NCBI RefSeq assembly: GCF_003236395.1 | Contig: NZ_POUD01000009.1 | Coordinates: forward strand, 16,175 to 80,174 | Length of the DNA stretch: 64,000 nt | Direction: 5' to 3' | Source: Nonomuraea aridisoli | GTDB lineage: Bacteria > Actinomycetota > Actinomycetes > Streptosporangiales > Streptosporangiaceae | In this document: piece by piece, positions 1-7,854 of the stretch | Position numbering within the stretch: position 1 is the first letter of the stretch | How the letters are laid out: the number at the start of each line of letters is the position of its first letter | Notes under the pieces: model-generated | Databases searched by the model: none | What the model was told of the DNA's origin: nothing | The model's input: the letters and a program-made list of their open reading frames with translations, nothing else | Made by a program: the position numbers and the translations under genes

Positions 1-1
1 G

Positions 2-307
2 TTGATCCGCTTTGTATGGAAAGTCGCCGAGTGGTCGGTCGATTACTTTGTGGTGACTTCCAAGCGCATGTTGCTGACCACCGGGCTGATCACGCGCAAG
101 GTCGCGATGATGCCCCTGGCGAAGGTCACCGACATGAGCTTCCAAAGATCGCTACTTGGGCGCATGCTCGGTTACGGTGAGTTCATCCTCGAGTCAGCCG
201 GTCAAGACCAGGCTCTGTCAACGGTCGAATACATTCCGTATCCGGAGACCTTGTATCTCGAGGTCTGCCAGATGCTTTTCCCTGGCAAGGACGACGGCGA
301 CGATTAA
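2..307 (+). CDS. PH domain-containing membrane-associated protein, C-terminal part
   Basis: This is the 3' end of a gene that begins before the window, so the first codon here is not a start. The visible 101 residues contain the pattern YFVVTSKRMLLTTGL followed by PLAKVTDMS and a YGEFILESAG segment. That is the core of the bacterial PH (DUF304/YdbT-like) fold, in which a tetramer-like beta barrel sits next to membrane helices. The membrane part, if present, lies outside the window. The protein ends in an acidic KDDGDD tail. Family function is poorly defined, so no specific role is assigned. The next gene starts about 100 bases downstream on the same strand. Confidence 0.75.
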   Translation: MIRFVWKVAEWSVDYFVVTSKRMLLTTGLITRKVAMMPLAKVTDMSFQRSLLGRMLGYGEFILESAGQDQALSTVEYIPYPETLYLEVCQMLFPGKDDGDD

Positions 308-403
308 TCTCCCCGTGGCAAATTCTTCATGTGGGGATACCAGATTCGGCTACTTCATGCAATCATTGCCTGTTGTTGACCCTTCCCCGCCTTGAGAGAT
401 GAG

Positions 404-1747
404 ATGCCGAGTCAGGGAACCATCGGTGACCGCGTCCGCGGACTGCGGCTGAACAGGCGGATGTCCCAGGCCCAGCTGGCCGGACCCGACCTGTCGGACA
501 GTTATGTCTCGCTGATCGAGTCCGGCAAGCGCACGCCCACTCCGGTAGTCGCACGGCTCCTGGCCGAGCGGCTCGGATGCACCACCGAGTTCCTCCTTCA
601 CGGGATCGAGCCTCGGCAGCGCATCGACACCGAGCTCGGGTTGCGTCACGCCGAGCTTGAGCTGCACCACGGCGATCCCGCCGTCGCCGCCGACCGCTTC
701 AGCGAGATCGTGAAGGTGGCCGACGAGGAGAACGCCATGCTGACCGCGCAGGCGCGGTTCGGCCGGGCGCGCGCGCTGGAGGCCCAGGGCCGGCTCGGGC
801 AGGCGGTGGAGGCGTTCGAACGACTGCGCCGCGAGGCCGCGGCCCACCCCGAGCGGCTGGCCGACCTGCCGCTCACGATCGCGCTGAGCCGCTGCTACCA
901 GCAGGCCGGCGACCGGCTGCGCGCCCGCGACCTGGCCGCCGCCGCGCTGGTGCAGGCCGAGCGGCTGTCGATCACGCACGGCGAGATCGCCGTCGACCTG
1001 GCCGCGGCGCTCGTCGAGGCGCGCAGCGAGCGCGAGGGCGACTCCCCCGCCAGTGCCTACGTCCGGCAGGTGCTCGGCGTCACCGGTGTGCCCGTGGTTA
1101 TGGACCGTTCCGCGGAGATCACCGCGCTGTGGCAGGCGAGTTCCGCCGCCGCCGCGGGCGACGACTCCGCGCTGGCCGTGCGGCTGGCCGACGACGCGAT
1201 CATGGCGGGGCGGGAGTCCCGGATCGCGTTGCGGCTCGCCCGTACGGCGATGCACTGGGCCAGAGGAGCCACGGTCGAGATCGACGAGGCCGAGCGGCTC
1301 GTCGGCGCGGCGGCGCGGGTGTTCGCGGCGTTCCCCGCGACCACGCGCGAGCACGGCGAGAGCCTGGTCGTCCACGCGCGGGTCAGGCTGCGGGCCGGTG
1401 ACCCGGTGGGCGCCGGCGAGCTGGCCGTTGCGGCGCTGGGGCTCACCCCCGACCACTCGGGCACGACCGCGGCCGAGGCCCACCTCGTGCTGGCCACCGT
1501 GGCGCTCGACCAGGACGGCGAAGCCCTCGACCACCTGCGCAGCGCGCAGCAGCTGCTCGACTCGCTCGACCGCCCGGTCTTCGGCTCCGACCGTCCGGCC
1601 GCGCGCTGCTGGCGCGAGCTCGGCGACCTGTACGGCAGGACCGCGTACCGAGCAGAGCAGACGGCGGCATATCGTAAGGCGCTCGAAGCTGCCGGAGTGC
1701 GCTCGGCCATGGCCGGGGTGACGACCGACGCCGTAGTTTCTCGCTAA
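404..1747 (+). CDS. XRE-family transcriptional regulator with TPR-like helical repeats
   Basis: A 447-residue cytoplasmic regulator. Residues about 5-65 form a Cro/C1-type helix-turn-helix (GDRVRGLRLNRRMSQAQLAG, then SYVSLIESGKRTPTP, the recognition-helix region). The remaining ~380 residues are Ala/Arg/Leu-rich paired helices resembling tetratricopeptide repeats, a layout used by actinobacterial regulators that sense a peptide or protein partner. The ATG at 404 is preferred because GAGAG lies five bases upstream; an in-frame TTG at 392 would add four residues. It is followed by an inverted repeat and then a GntR gene on the same strand. Target genes and ligand cannot be inferred from the sequence. 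Confidence 0.85.
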   Translation: MPSQGTIGDRVRGLRLNRRMSQAQLAGPDLSDSYVSLIESGKRTPTPVVARLLAERLGCTTEFLLHGIEPRQRIDTELGLRHAELELHHGDPAVAADRFSEIVKVADEENAMLTAQARFGRARALEAQGRLGQAVEAFERLRREAAAHPERLADLPLTIALSRCYQQAGDRLRARDLAAAALVQAERLSITHGEIAVDLAAALVEARSEREGDSPASAYVRQVLGVTGVPVVMDRSAEITALWQASSAAAAGDDSALAVRLADDAIMAGRESRIALRLARTAMHWARGATVEIDEAERLVGAAARVFAAFPATTREHGESLVVHARVRLRAGDPVGAGELAVAALGLTPDHSGTTAAEAHLVLATVALDQDGEALDHLRSAQQLLDSLDRPVFGSDRPAARCWRELGDLYGRTAYRAEQTAAYRKALEAAGVRSAMAGVTTDAVVSR

Positions 1748-1770
1748 CCTCCGGGAGCTCCAGGTTTGCG

Positions 1771-1818
1771 CCTATTGAGTCTGGAATAATGGGAGTCCCC
1801 CAGTCATTGACTCATAGG
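1771..1818. promoter_or_regulatory. Inverted repeat upstream of the GntR regulator
   Basis: The arm CCTATTGAGTC (1771-1781) is matched by GACTCATAGG (1809-1818), the reverse complement apart from one extra base. The arms are 27 bases apart. A GGGAGTCCCC segment sits between them. The element ends 29 bases before the GTG of the GntR gene, so it could be an operator or a transcript hairpin. It lacks the TGGT-N-ACCA pattern of classical FadR sites. Confidence 0.35.
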
Positions 1819-1847
1819 ATGATTGGCTTTCCCGGAGGAGGCGGACT

Positions 1848-2522
1848 GTGAGTCTGCGTACGGCGCAGCGGGCTTCGCTCGTCGACCAGGTGATCGATCA
1901 GCTCAAGGAGCAGATCACATCAGGATCCTGGCACATGAACGGCAAGATCCCCACGGAGACGGTGCTCGCGGAGCAGCTGGGAGTGGGGCGTAACACCGTT
2001 CGCGAGGCCGTGCGCGCGCTCACACACGCCGGGCTGCTGGAGTGCCGTCAGGGCGACGGCACGTACGTCCGGGCGACGAGTGAGCTGTCCGGCGCGATGT
2101 TGCGCCGGCTGCGTCAGGCCGAGCAGCTCGAGATCCTCGAAGTGCGCCGTGCGCTCGAGGTCGAGGCCGCGCGGCTGGCGGCCACGCGACGCACCGACGA
2201 GGACATCCGCCGCATCGAGGAGGCGCTGGCCGAGCGGGAGCGGGCTTGGGACCTCGACGACCCCGACTGCTTCGTCGAGGCCGACCTGGCCTTCCACATG
2301 GCGGTCGCGCACGCCACGCACAACCTCGTGCTGATCGACCTGTACGAAGACTTCTCGGCGGCGCTGCGGGCCAGCATCACCGCGGCCGGCACGTCGCTGA
2401 ACAAGAGCTACATCCCGCACGACGCGATCGCCCGGGCCATCGCGGCCGGCGACGCGGCGGCGGCCGAGCGGGCCGGCCACGCCTGCATGGAGCACATCCT
2501 CATCGCCCTCACCGAGTCCTGA
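1848..2522 (+). CDS. GntR/FadR-subfamily transcriptional regulator (FCD ligand domain)
   Basis: A 224-residue repressor-type regulator. An N-terminal winged helix (residues about 8-75) shows the GntR signature KIPTETVLAEQLGVGRNTVREAVRAL followed by the wing segment RQGDGTYV. The C-terminal all-helical FCD domain (about 85-215) has the metal/ligand-binding pattern of FadR relatives: D in FVEADLAFH, then H in HMAVAHATHN and H near the end. Such proteins usually bind carboxylic acids. The GTG start follows an excellent GGAGGAGG ribosome site. Ligand and targets are unknown; the near-inverted repeat upstream is a possible autoregulatory site. Confidence 0.9.
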   Translation: MSLRTAQRASLVDQVIDQLKEQITSGSWHMNGKIPTETVLAEQLGVGRNTVREAVRALTHAGLLECRQGDGTYVRATSELSGAMLRRLRQAEQLEILEVRRALEVEAARLAATRRTDEDIRRIEEALAERERAWDLDDPDCFVEADLAFHMAVAHATHNLVLIDLYEDFSAALRASITAAGTSLNKSYIPHDAIARAIAAGDAAAAERAGHACMEHILIALTES

Positions 2523-2531
2523 CCCCCGCCC

Positions 2532-2999
2532 GTGGGCAGGAGCCGGCGTAAGCGACAGGACCCCGATCTCGGCATCCTGTCCAGCCGGACGCTGTTCAGC
2601 CTGCAGCGGGAGTTGTTCACCAAGATCTCCGAGCTGGGCTTTCCCGGGCTGCGGCCACGGCACGGCGCGGTGCTCGCCTATCTGGACGACGCCGGCAGCC
2701 GGGCCACCTACCTGGCCGCGCAGTCGGGGCAGCACAAGCAGGTGATCGGCACCCTCGTCGACGAGCTGGCCGCCCTGGGGTACGTCGAACGCAGGCCCGA
2801 CCCCGACGACCGGCGGGCCAAGCTGGTCGTGCCCACCGCGAGAGGGCGCGAACTGACGGCCGCGACGGACGCCGTCCTCGCCGCCATCGAGGCGGAGCAC
2901 GCCCGGGCCGTGGGCGAGGAGGCGTACGCGGAGTTCAAGAGGGTCTTCCGGCTGGTCGCCGAGCGCCAGACGGGGCTCAGCTCTGACGCAGAGACATGA
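2532..2999 (+). CDS. MarR-family transcriptional regulator
   Basis: A 155-residue winged-helix regulator that would act as a dimer. It starts nine bases after the GntR stop, so the two may be co-transcribed. The central part (YLDDAGSRATYLAAQSGQHK, then VDELAALGYVERRPDPDDRR) is the typical MarR recognition helix and wing with the conserved DDRR. No redox cysteine is seen, so it is not of the OhrR/MgrA oxidation-sensing type. The GTG start at 2532 has only a weak ribosome site. Its 3' end overlaps the convergent sliding-clamp gene by 23 bases. Confidence 0.85.
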   Translation: MGRSRRKRQDPDLGILSSRTLFSLQRELFTKISELGFPGLRPRHGAVLAYLDDAGSRATYLAAQSGQHKQVIGTLVDELAALGYVERRPDPDDRRAKLVVPTARGRELTAATDAVLAAIEAEHARAVGEEAYAEFKRVFRLVAERQTGLSSDAET

Positions 3000-4074
3000 C
3001 GAGATAGCGGAAGGCCGGCTGGGCGTCGCCCGGGACGTCCTGGATGAGGGCGGGCCTGGTGGGAGACTCGAGGTTGATGCGGGCCAGCTCGGTCTCGATG
3101 CCGGTCAGTCCGTCGAGCAGGAACTGCGACTGGAAGGCGATCTGGATGTCGTCGCCGCGCAGCTCGCACGGCACCGTCTCGGCGCCGCGGCCGACGTCGC
3201 CGCCGCCCGCCTGGATGAGCACCTGGCCCTGGCTGAACGACAGGCGGATCGCGGTGTTGCGCTCGGCCACCAGCGCGACGCGCTTGATCGCGCCCACGAA
3301 CGGCGCCACCGCCACATCGGCCCGGATCGACCAGTCGGACGTCAGCCGCGAGCGGTAGTCGATGAACTGCTCGTCGAGCAGGCGCACGGTCGTGCTGCGC
3401 CCGACGCTCTCGAAGCCCGCCACGCCGTCGCCCATCGCGACCGCCACCTCGCCGCCGCGCAGTGACTTGGCCACCTCGACCAGCACCTTCGCCGGGACCA
3501 TGGCCGAGACGGCGACGTCGGGAGCCGCCGGGCGCCAGGTGAAGTCGCGGGCGGCGATGCGGTAGCGGTCGGTCGCCGCCATCGCCACCGACTCGCCCTC
3601 GATGTCGATGCGGATGCCGGTGAGCATCGGCAGCGTGTCGTCGCGGCTGGCCGCGGGGGCGACCTGGCCCACCGCGGAGGCGAACACCCCGCCGCCGACG
3701 GCGCCGACGACCGGCGGCATCGCGGGCAGCGTCGGGAAGTCCTCGACCGGCATCGTGATCAGGCCGAACTCCGCGCTCCCGCAGGTCAGCACCGCCTCCT
3801 GGCCATCGGTGACGATCTCGACGTCGTCGTCGGGCAGGCTGCGGCTGATCTCGGCCAGCAGCCGGCCGGGGATCAGCACCCTGCCCTCCTCGGCCACGTC
3901 GGCGTCGACCGCAGCCCGCGCGGAGACGTCGTAGTCGAAAGCGGACAGGGTCAGCTCGTCGCCCGCCTCCAGCAGCAACCCGGAGAGAACGGGGACGACG
4001 GGGCGGCTCGGCAGGACGCGGGCGGCCCATGCCACCGCATCAGCCAGAACATCGCGGTTAACCCGGATTTTCAC
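2977..4074 (-). CDS. dnaN: DNA polymerase III beta subunit (sliding clamp), probable second copy
   Basis: A 365-residue clamp protein that would ring DNA and tether polymerase partners. Three clamp domains are readable: residues about 1-120 (start MKIRVNRDVLADAVAWAARV), about 130-245 (LPMLTGIRIDIEGESVAMAATDRYRIA, the standard second-domain signature), and about 250-365. The C-terminal tail, which forms part of the partner-binding pocket, reads YLVMSLRQS where canonical clamps end near YLVMPLR. In actinobacteria dnaN normally lies beside dnaA and recF; neither is here, so this is most likely a paralogue. It stands alone on the minus strand, convergent with the MarR gene. Whether it replicates, repairs or is conditional cannot be told from sequence. 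Confidence 0.8.
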   Translation of the reverse strand: MKIRVNRDVLADAVAWAARVLPSRPVVPVLSGLLLEAGDELTLSAFDYDVSARAAVDADVAEEGRVLIPGRLLAEISRSLPDDDVEIVTDGQEAVLTCGSAEFGLITMPVEDFPTLPAMPPVVGAVGGGVFASAVGQVAPAASRDDTLPMLTGIRIDIEGESVAMAATDRYRIAARDFTWRPAAPDVAVSAMVPAKVLVEVAKSLRGGEVAVAMGDGVAGFESVGRSTTVRLLDEQFIDYRSRLTSDWSIRADVAVAPFVGAIKRVALVAERNTAIRLSFSQGQVLIQAGGGDVGRGAETVPCELRGDDIQIAFQSQFLLDGLTGIETELARINLESPTRPALIQDVPGDAQPAFRYLVMSLRQS

Positions 4075-4210
4075 CTGATACCACCTCTTCGTCGCGCGCC
4101 GTGCTCTATGAAAATAGCCGGTGCCACCGACAACTCCCGGCCGTCCGCAGGAGATGGGTGGGCGTCTGCCGGGGGTTCGAGGGGGTGCTTGGCGAGGCGG
4201 CTGCCGGCGG

Positions 4211-4861
4211 TCAGCGGTTGTTGAGGTAGGCGAGGACGGCGAGGACGCGGCGGTTGTCGTCTTCCGAAGGGGCCAGGCCCAGCTTGGCGAAGATGGAGGC
4301 CGTGTGCTTGGCGACGGCGCTCTCGCTCAGGTAGAGCCGCTGGGAGATGGCGGCGTTGGAGCGGCCCTCGGCCATCGTCTCCAGGACCTCGCGCTCGCGG
4401 GGCGTGAGCGCGGCCAGCGGTTCGTTGCGGGCGTTGCTGGCCAGGAGTTTGGCGATCACCTCCGGGTCCATGGCGGTGCCGCCCGCGGCCACGCGGCGTA
4501 CGGCGTCGACGAACTGCTCGGCGTTGAAGACGCGGTCCTTGAGCAGATAGCCGATCCCGCCCGAGCCGTCGGCCAGCAGCTCGCGGGCGTAGAGCTGCTC
4601 GACGTGCTGGGACAGCACGAGCACGGGCAGGCCGGGCACCTGCTTCCTGGCCGCGAGCGCGGCCTGCAGGCCCTCGTCGGTGAACGTGGGCGGCAGGCGC
4701 ACGTCGACGATGGAGACGTCGGGGCGCAGCTCCAGCAGACCCTTCAGCAGCTCGGGGCCGCTCTCCACGGCGCCCACGACCGTGAAGCCGTGGGCCTGGA
4801 GCAGGTGCACCAGGCCGTCGCGGAGCAGGTAGAGGTCTTCGGCGACGAGTACGCGGCTCAT
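4211..4861 (-). CDS. NarL/FixJ-type response regulator
   Basis: A 216-residue response regulator. The receiver domain spans residues about 3-120: acidic pair in LVAEDLYLLRDG, phospho-acceptor Asp in SIVDVRLPP, and conserved Lys in GYLLKDRVF. The LuxR-type helix-turn-helix is at about 150-212 (LTPREREVLETMAEGRSNAAI, then SESAVAKHTASIFAKLGL). It is translationally coupled to the upstream kinase gene: the kinase stop and this ATG overlap as TGATG. The pair forms a complete two-component system. The gene stands 136 bases from the sliding-clamp gene start. The regulated genes are unknown; the secretion-like cluster on its other side is a candidate by proximity only. Confidence 0.9.
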   Translation of the reverse strand: MSRVLVAEDLYLLRDGLVHLLQAHGFTVVGAVESGPELLKGLLELRPDVSIVDVRLPPTFTDEGLQAALAARKQVPGLPVLVLSQHVEQLYARELLADGSGGIGYLLKDRVFNAEQFVDAVRRVAAGGTAMDPEVIAKLLASNARNEPLAALTPREREVLETMAEGRSNAAISQRLYLSESAVAKHTASIFAKLGLAPSEDDNRRVLAVLAYLNNR

Positions 4862-6318
4862 CAGCAGATGGGCCGCGGGAGCAGCTGCCCGAGCCAGGGG
4901 TCGCGGTTGTGTCTGGCGGGGATGCGGACGGCCATGGCATGCATGATGACACCGACCGCGGTCATTCCGAGAATCGCCGGCCACTGCAGCGGCTCGGGCA
5001 GGTGCAGGGCGAGGAACCAGCTCGGGTTGTCGCCGTCGTACCCGAGGAGTTTGTGGCCGCCGGCCACGAGGCCCTGCGGGAAGGTCGGGCACCAGGCCGT
5101 CGCCCACAACCCGATGACCAGGGCCGACTTCCAGCGCGGCATCTCGGGCAGCTCGCCGAACCAATACTCGGGCAGCACCCGCGGCAGTTCCATGGTCACC
5201 GTGGTGGGGCCCCCGGGAGGGCTGTGCAGGGCGAGCACGCCGTCGAAGGCGGCCAGCCGGCGCTCGATGCCGGCCAGTCCGCTGCCCTTCGACGGGTCGG
5301 CGCCTCCCATGCCGTCGTCGGTGACGGTGACGCGCAGCGCGCCGCCGTGGGCGCTGATGTCGACGGTCGCGGTACGGGCGTCCCCGTGGCGGGCGGCGTT
5401 GGACAGCAGCTCGCTGACGGCGAAGTAGACCGCGGCCTCCACGGGCGCGTCGGGCCGGTGCGGCAGGTCGACGTTCACCGTGACCTGCAGCGGGCTGTCG
5501 ATGGCGAGGGCGCGTACGGCGTCGGGCAGGCCGCGCTCGGCCAGCACCGGGGGGTGGATGCCGCGGATGACCCGGCGCAGCTCGGTGAGGGTCTCGGAGG
5601 AGGCGTCGCGGGCCTTGGCCAGCAGCGCCTTGGCGGCGTCCGGGTCGGTGTCGACCAGCTGCTCGACGGCGCCGAGGGTCATGCCGATCGCCACGAGCCT
5701 GGCCTGGGTGCCGTCGTGGAGGTCGCGTTCGATGCGGCGCATCTCGGCGGCCTGGGAGTCGGCGGCGAGGTTGCGCGTCCGCCTCAGGTGGCTGACCTGG
5801 CCGGCCAGGCGGCTGGCCGCGGTCGCGCCGAGCAGCAGGTCGGCCCAGAGCGCGTAGACGCGCATGCCGCGTCCGGGCATCACCAGGAACAGCGGCACCA
5901 GCGCGACCTTCACCAGCGGGTCGAACAGCAGCCAGACCTCGTCGCGCCAGGTCGCCGGGTCGGTGAGCAGCCATTTGAACCGGTCGTTCCAGGCCGGCAC
6001 GCGCGGCGTCTTGTAGAGCGTACGGTCGGAGCGGTACATCCCGTCGGCCTGCGGCACGGGAGGCGGCGGCGCGGGCAGGTAGGGAGGCTCGATGGCCAGG
6101 CCCGTCCAGCGGGCCACGAGCCGCCGGTGCAGCTGGGCGACCCGCCTGACCATCCGCACCTGCGGCGGGAACAGGAAGACCATGCCCAGCGCGAACGACA
6201 GCAGCAACATGACGGCGGCCAGGGCCACCGCCGGCACCTGGACGCCGGCGAGCGCGAGCAGGACCGCGAGCCGGCCGAACCTTCGAAGCATGCTCTCCAG
6301 TCTGCGGTAACCGGACAT
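4861..6318 (-). CDS. Membrane sensor histidine kinase, HisKA_3 type
   Basis: A 485-residue kinase for the adjacent NarL-type regulator. The N-terminus has a hydrophobic hairpin (about residues 17-52) followed by the sensor segment typical of actinobacterial NarL-family kinases. The dimerisation/phospho-acceptor motif ERDLHDGTQARLVAIGM places the His near residue 201. The ATP-binding domain follows with ELLSNAARHG and DDGMGGADPSKGSGLAGIERR (about 305-360). Unusually, about 95 residues continue past the ATPase domain and contain two further hydrophobic stretches (WKSALVIGLWATAWC and AILGMTAVGVIMHAMAV), so the C-terminus may return to the membrane. The signal sensed is unknown. Confidence 0.88.
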   Translation of the reverse strand: MSGYRRLESMLRRFGRLAVLLALAGVQVPAVALAAVMLLLSFALGMVFLFPPQVRMVRRVAQLHRRLVARWTGLAIEPPYLPAPPPPVPQADGMYRSDRTLYKTPRVPAWNDRFKWLLTDPATWRDEVWLLFDPLVKVALVPLFLVMPGRGMRVYALWADLLLGATAASRLAGQVSHLRRTRNLAADSQAAEMRRIERDLHDGTQARLVAIGMTLGAVEQLVDTDPDAAKALLAKARDASSETLTELRRVIRGIHPPVLAERGLPDAVRALAIDSPLQVTVNVDLPHRPDAPVEAAVYFAVSELLSNAARHGDARTATVDISAHGGALRVTVTDDGMGGADPSKGSGLAGIERRLAAFDGVLALHSPPGGPTTVTMELPRVLPEYWFGELPEMPRWKSALVIGLWATAWCPTFPQGLVAGGHKLLGYDGDNPSWFLALHLPEPLQWPAILGMTAVGVIMHAMAVRIPARHNRDPWLGQLLPRPIC

Positions 6319-6357
6319 TCCCGGTCACTGTACCTAGCACCACATCTTCTGCGACGT

Positions 6358-7854
6358 TCACACCTGGCGGGTGGTGGAGAGTGCCCAGCGTTTGTTGGTG
6401 TCGTTGACCGCCAGCTCGGCCGGGGTGAGGTCGATGTGGACCGGGATGCCGGGCCTGCCGCCGACCTTGACGAGGAACTTCCCCCGGCCCGGGGGCTCGC
6501 CGTCGCGATCGCGGGCGCTGTCCCAGCTGGGCGGGGTGGACCAGTCGACGATCATGCGTTGCTCGTGCGCGGACATCCGCACGACCTGGGTGAGCGAGGC
6601 CATCTCGGCCTCGGGCAGCCCGCCACAGATGATCAGGCCGGCGCGTTCGGCGAAGCCCCGGGCCTTGAGCCGGTCGGCCTCCTCCGTGAGGGCCAGCAGG
6701 TCGCTCATGGTGTGCGTGATCATCGCCTGGCCGACGCCTCGTTGCCGGTTCAGGCGGGTGAGCGCGTCGACCCGGTCGACCAGGCCGCGCCCGGCCCGCA
6801 GCACGCGCCACAACTCGTCCAGCACCACCCAGAAGCGACGCTGCGGCGCCAGCTGGGCATCGGCCAGGGCGTTCGCTGCCTCGATCGCGCCGAACCCCTC
6901 CGACCAGCAGGCCAGCAGCACCGCGGCCTGCAGCTCCTGATCGGCTTCGTCGATCCCGGAGATGTCGATGCAGATCCCGGCCGGGGTGTCCAGCCGGATG
7001 GGGGTGGTGGTGGCCCGGGCGAAGGCGTCGCCGAGCGGCCCGTCCAGCAGTCCGAGCAGGGAGGCGTGCAGGGGGTCGACGACGTGCCGATAGCGCTCGT
7101 CGCTGCCGCGGGCCAGGGTGACCGCGCGTACCGGGTCGGGGCCGACGTCGATGACGTGGATCAGGTCGGGCAGGATCGGCACGCCGTGGTGGCGCTCGTC
7201 CAGCACCCGCAGCGCCGCCGAGAGAATGGTGCGTTCGGTGTCGGCCACGGGCCGGCCGCGCACGATGGTGATCAGGGCGGCCACGGCGTTGAGACGCCGG
7301 CCGTGCGCGTCGGCCAGCAGCCGTTCGCGGTCCAGGCCGGACAGCCGCGCGGCGGCGGCGCCGATCTCGCCGGGATCGAGCACGTTGAGCGCGCCGAGTC
7401 CGCGGCCGAGCTTGATGATCTGCCCGCCCATGGCGGCGATGAGATCGGTGTAGTCGGGCTTGAGATCGCCCAGCACCAGGGGGATCACGCCGTAGCCGGC
7501 CAGGCCGACGACCTGGCGGCGGACCAGGGTCGACTTGCCCAGGCCCGGCTTGCCGAGGACGAGCTCGGAGGGGTTGTGGATCAGCCCGGCGCGGGCGAAC
7601 CACGAGATCGGGTCACAGCACAGGGTCGCGCCGCCGGTCAGCTCACGCCCGAGCGGCACGCCGATCGCCGGTGTGCTGGACCCGACCCCGAACGGCCACA
7701 GCCCGCACACCTGGACGGTGGTGCCGCGCCATTCCGGTGGCGCCTCCACGTACGGCACGCGGCCACCGCCGCGCCCGCCGTACCCGCGCGCGCCGGGCCG
7801 TCGGCCGAAAGGCGGGGAGGTGCGATTCCTACCTGGCATCTCAGAGGAGGTCAC
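6358..7854 (-). CDS. VirB4/TraC-like conjugation-system ATPase
   Basis: A 498-residue P-loop ATPase that would power a type IV secretion-like machine at the inner face of the membrane. Walker A is GKPGLGKST near residue 105, Walker B is FWVVLDELWR near residue 340, and a downstream segment ITHTMSDLLAL resembles the sensor motif of VirB4/HerA ATPases. The N-terminal ~95 residues are Arg/Gly/Pro-rich. The GTG at 7854 overlaps the upstream stop as GTGA and has GGAGG four bases before it; an in-frame ATG at 7839 is the alternative. It is the last gene of a minus-strand operon. No relaxase is nearby, so conjugation of DNA is not established. Confidence 0.82.
   Translation of the reverse strand: MTSSEMPGRNRTSPPFGRRPGARGYGGRGGGRVPYVEAPPEWRGTTVQVCGLWPFGVGSSTPAIGVPLGRELTGGATLCCDPISWFARAGLIHNPSELVLGKPGLGKSTLVRRQVVGLAGYGVIPLVLGDLKPDYTDLIAAMGGQIIKLGRGLGALNVLDPGEIGAAAARLSGLDRERLLADAHGRRLNAVAALITIVRGRPVADTERTILSAALRVLDERHHGVPILPDLIHVIDVGPDPVRAVTLARGSDERYRHVVDPLHASLLGLLDGPLGDAFARATTTPIRLDTPAGICIDISGIDEADQELQAAVLLACWSEGFGAIEAANALADAQLAPQRRFWVVLDELWRVLRAGRGLVDRVDALTRLNRQRGVGQAMITHTMSDLLALTEEADRLKARGFAERAGLIICGGLPEAEMASLTQVVRMSAHEQRMIVDWSTPPSWDSARDRDGEPPGRGKFLVKVGGRPGIPVHIDLTPAELAVNDTNKRWALSTTRQV

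Noticed and set aside
2977..4074. Canonical dnaN marking oriC at the left end
   Set aside because: No dnaA, recF or gyrB nearby, and core synteny points to oriC on the right side of the window.
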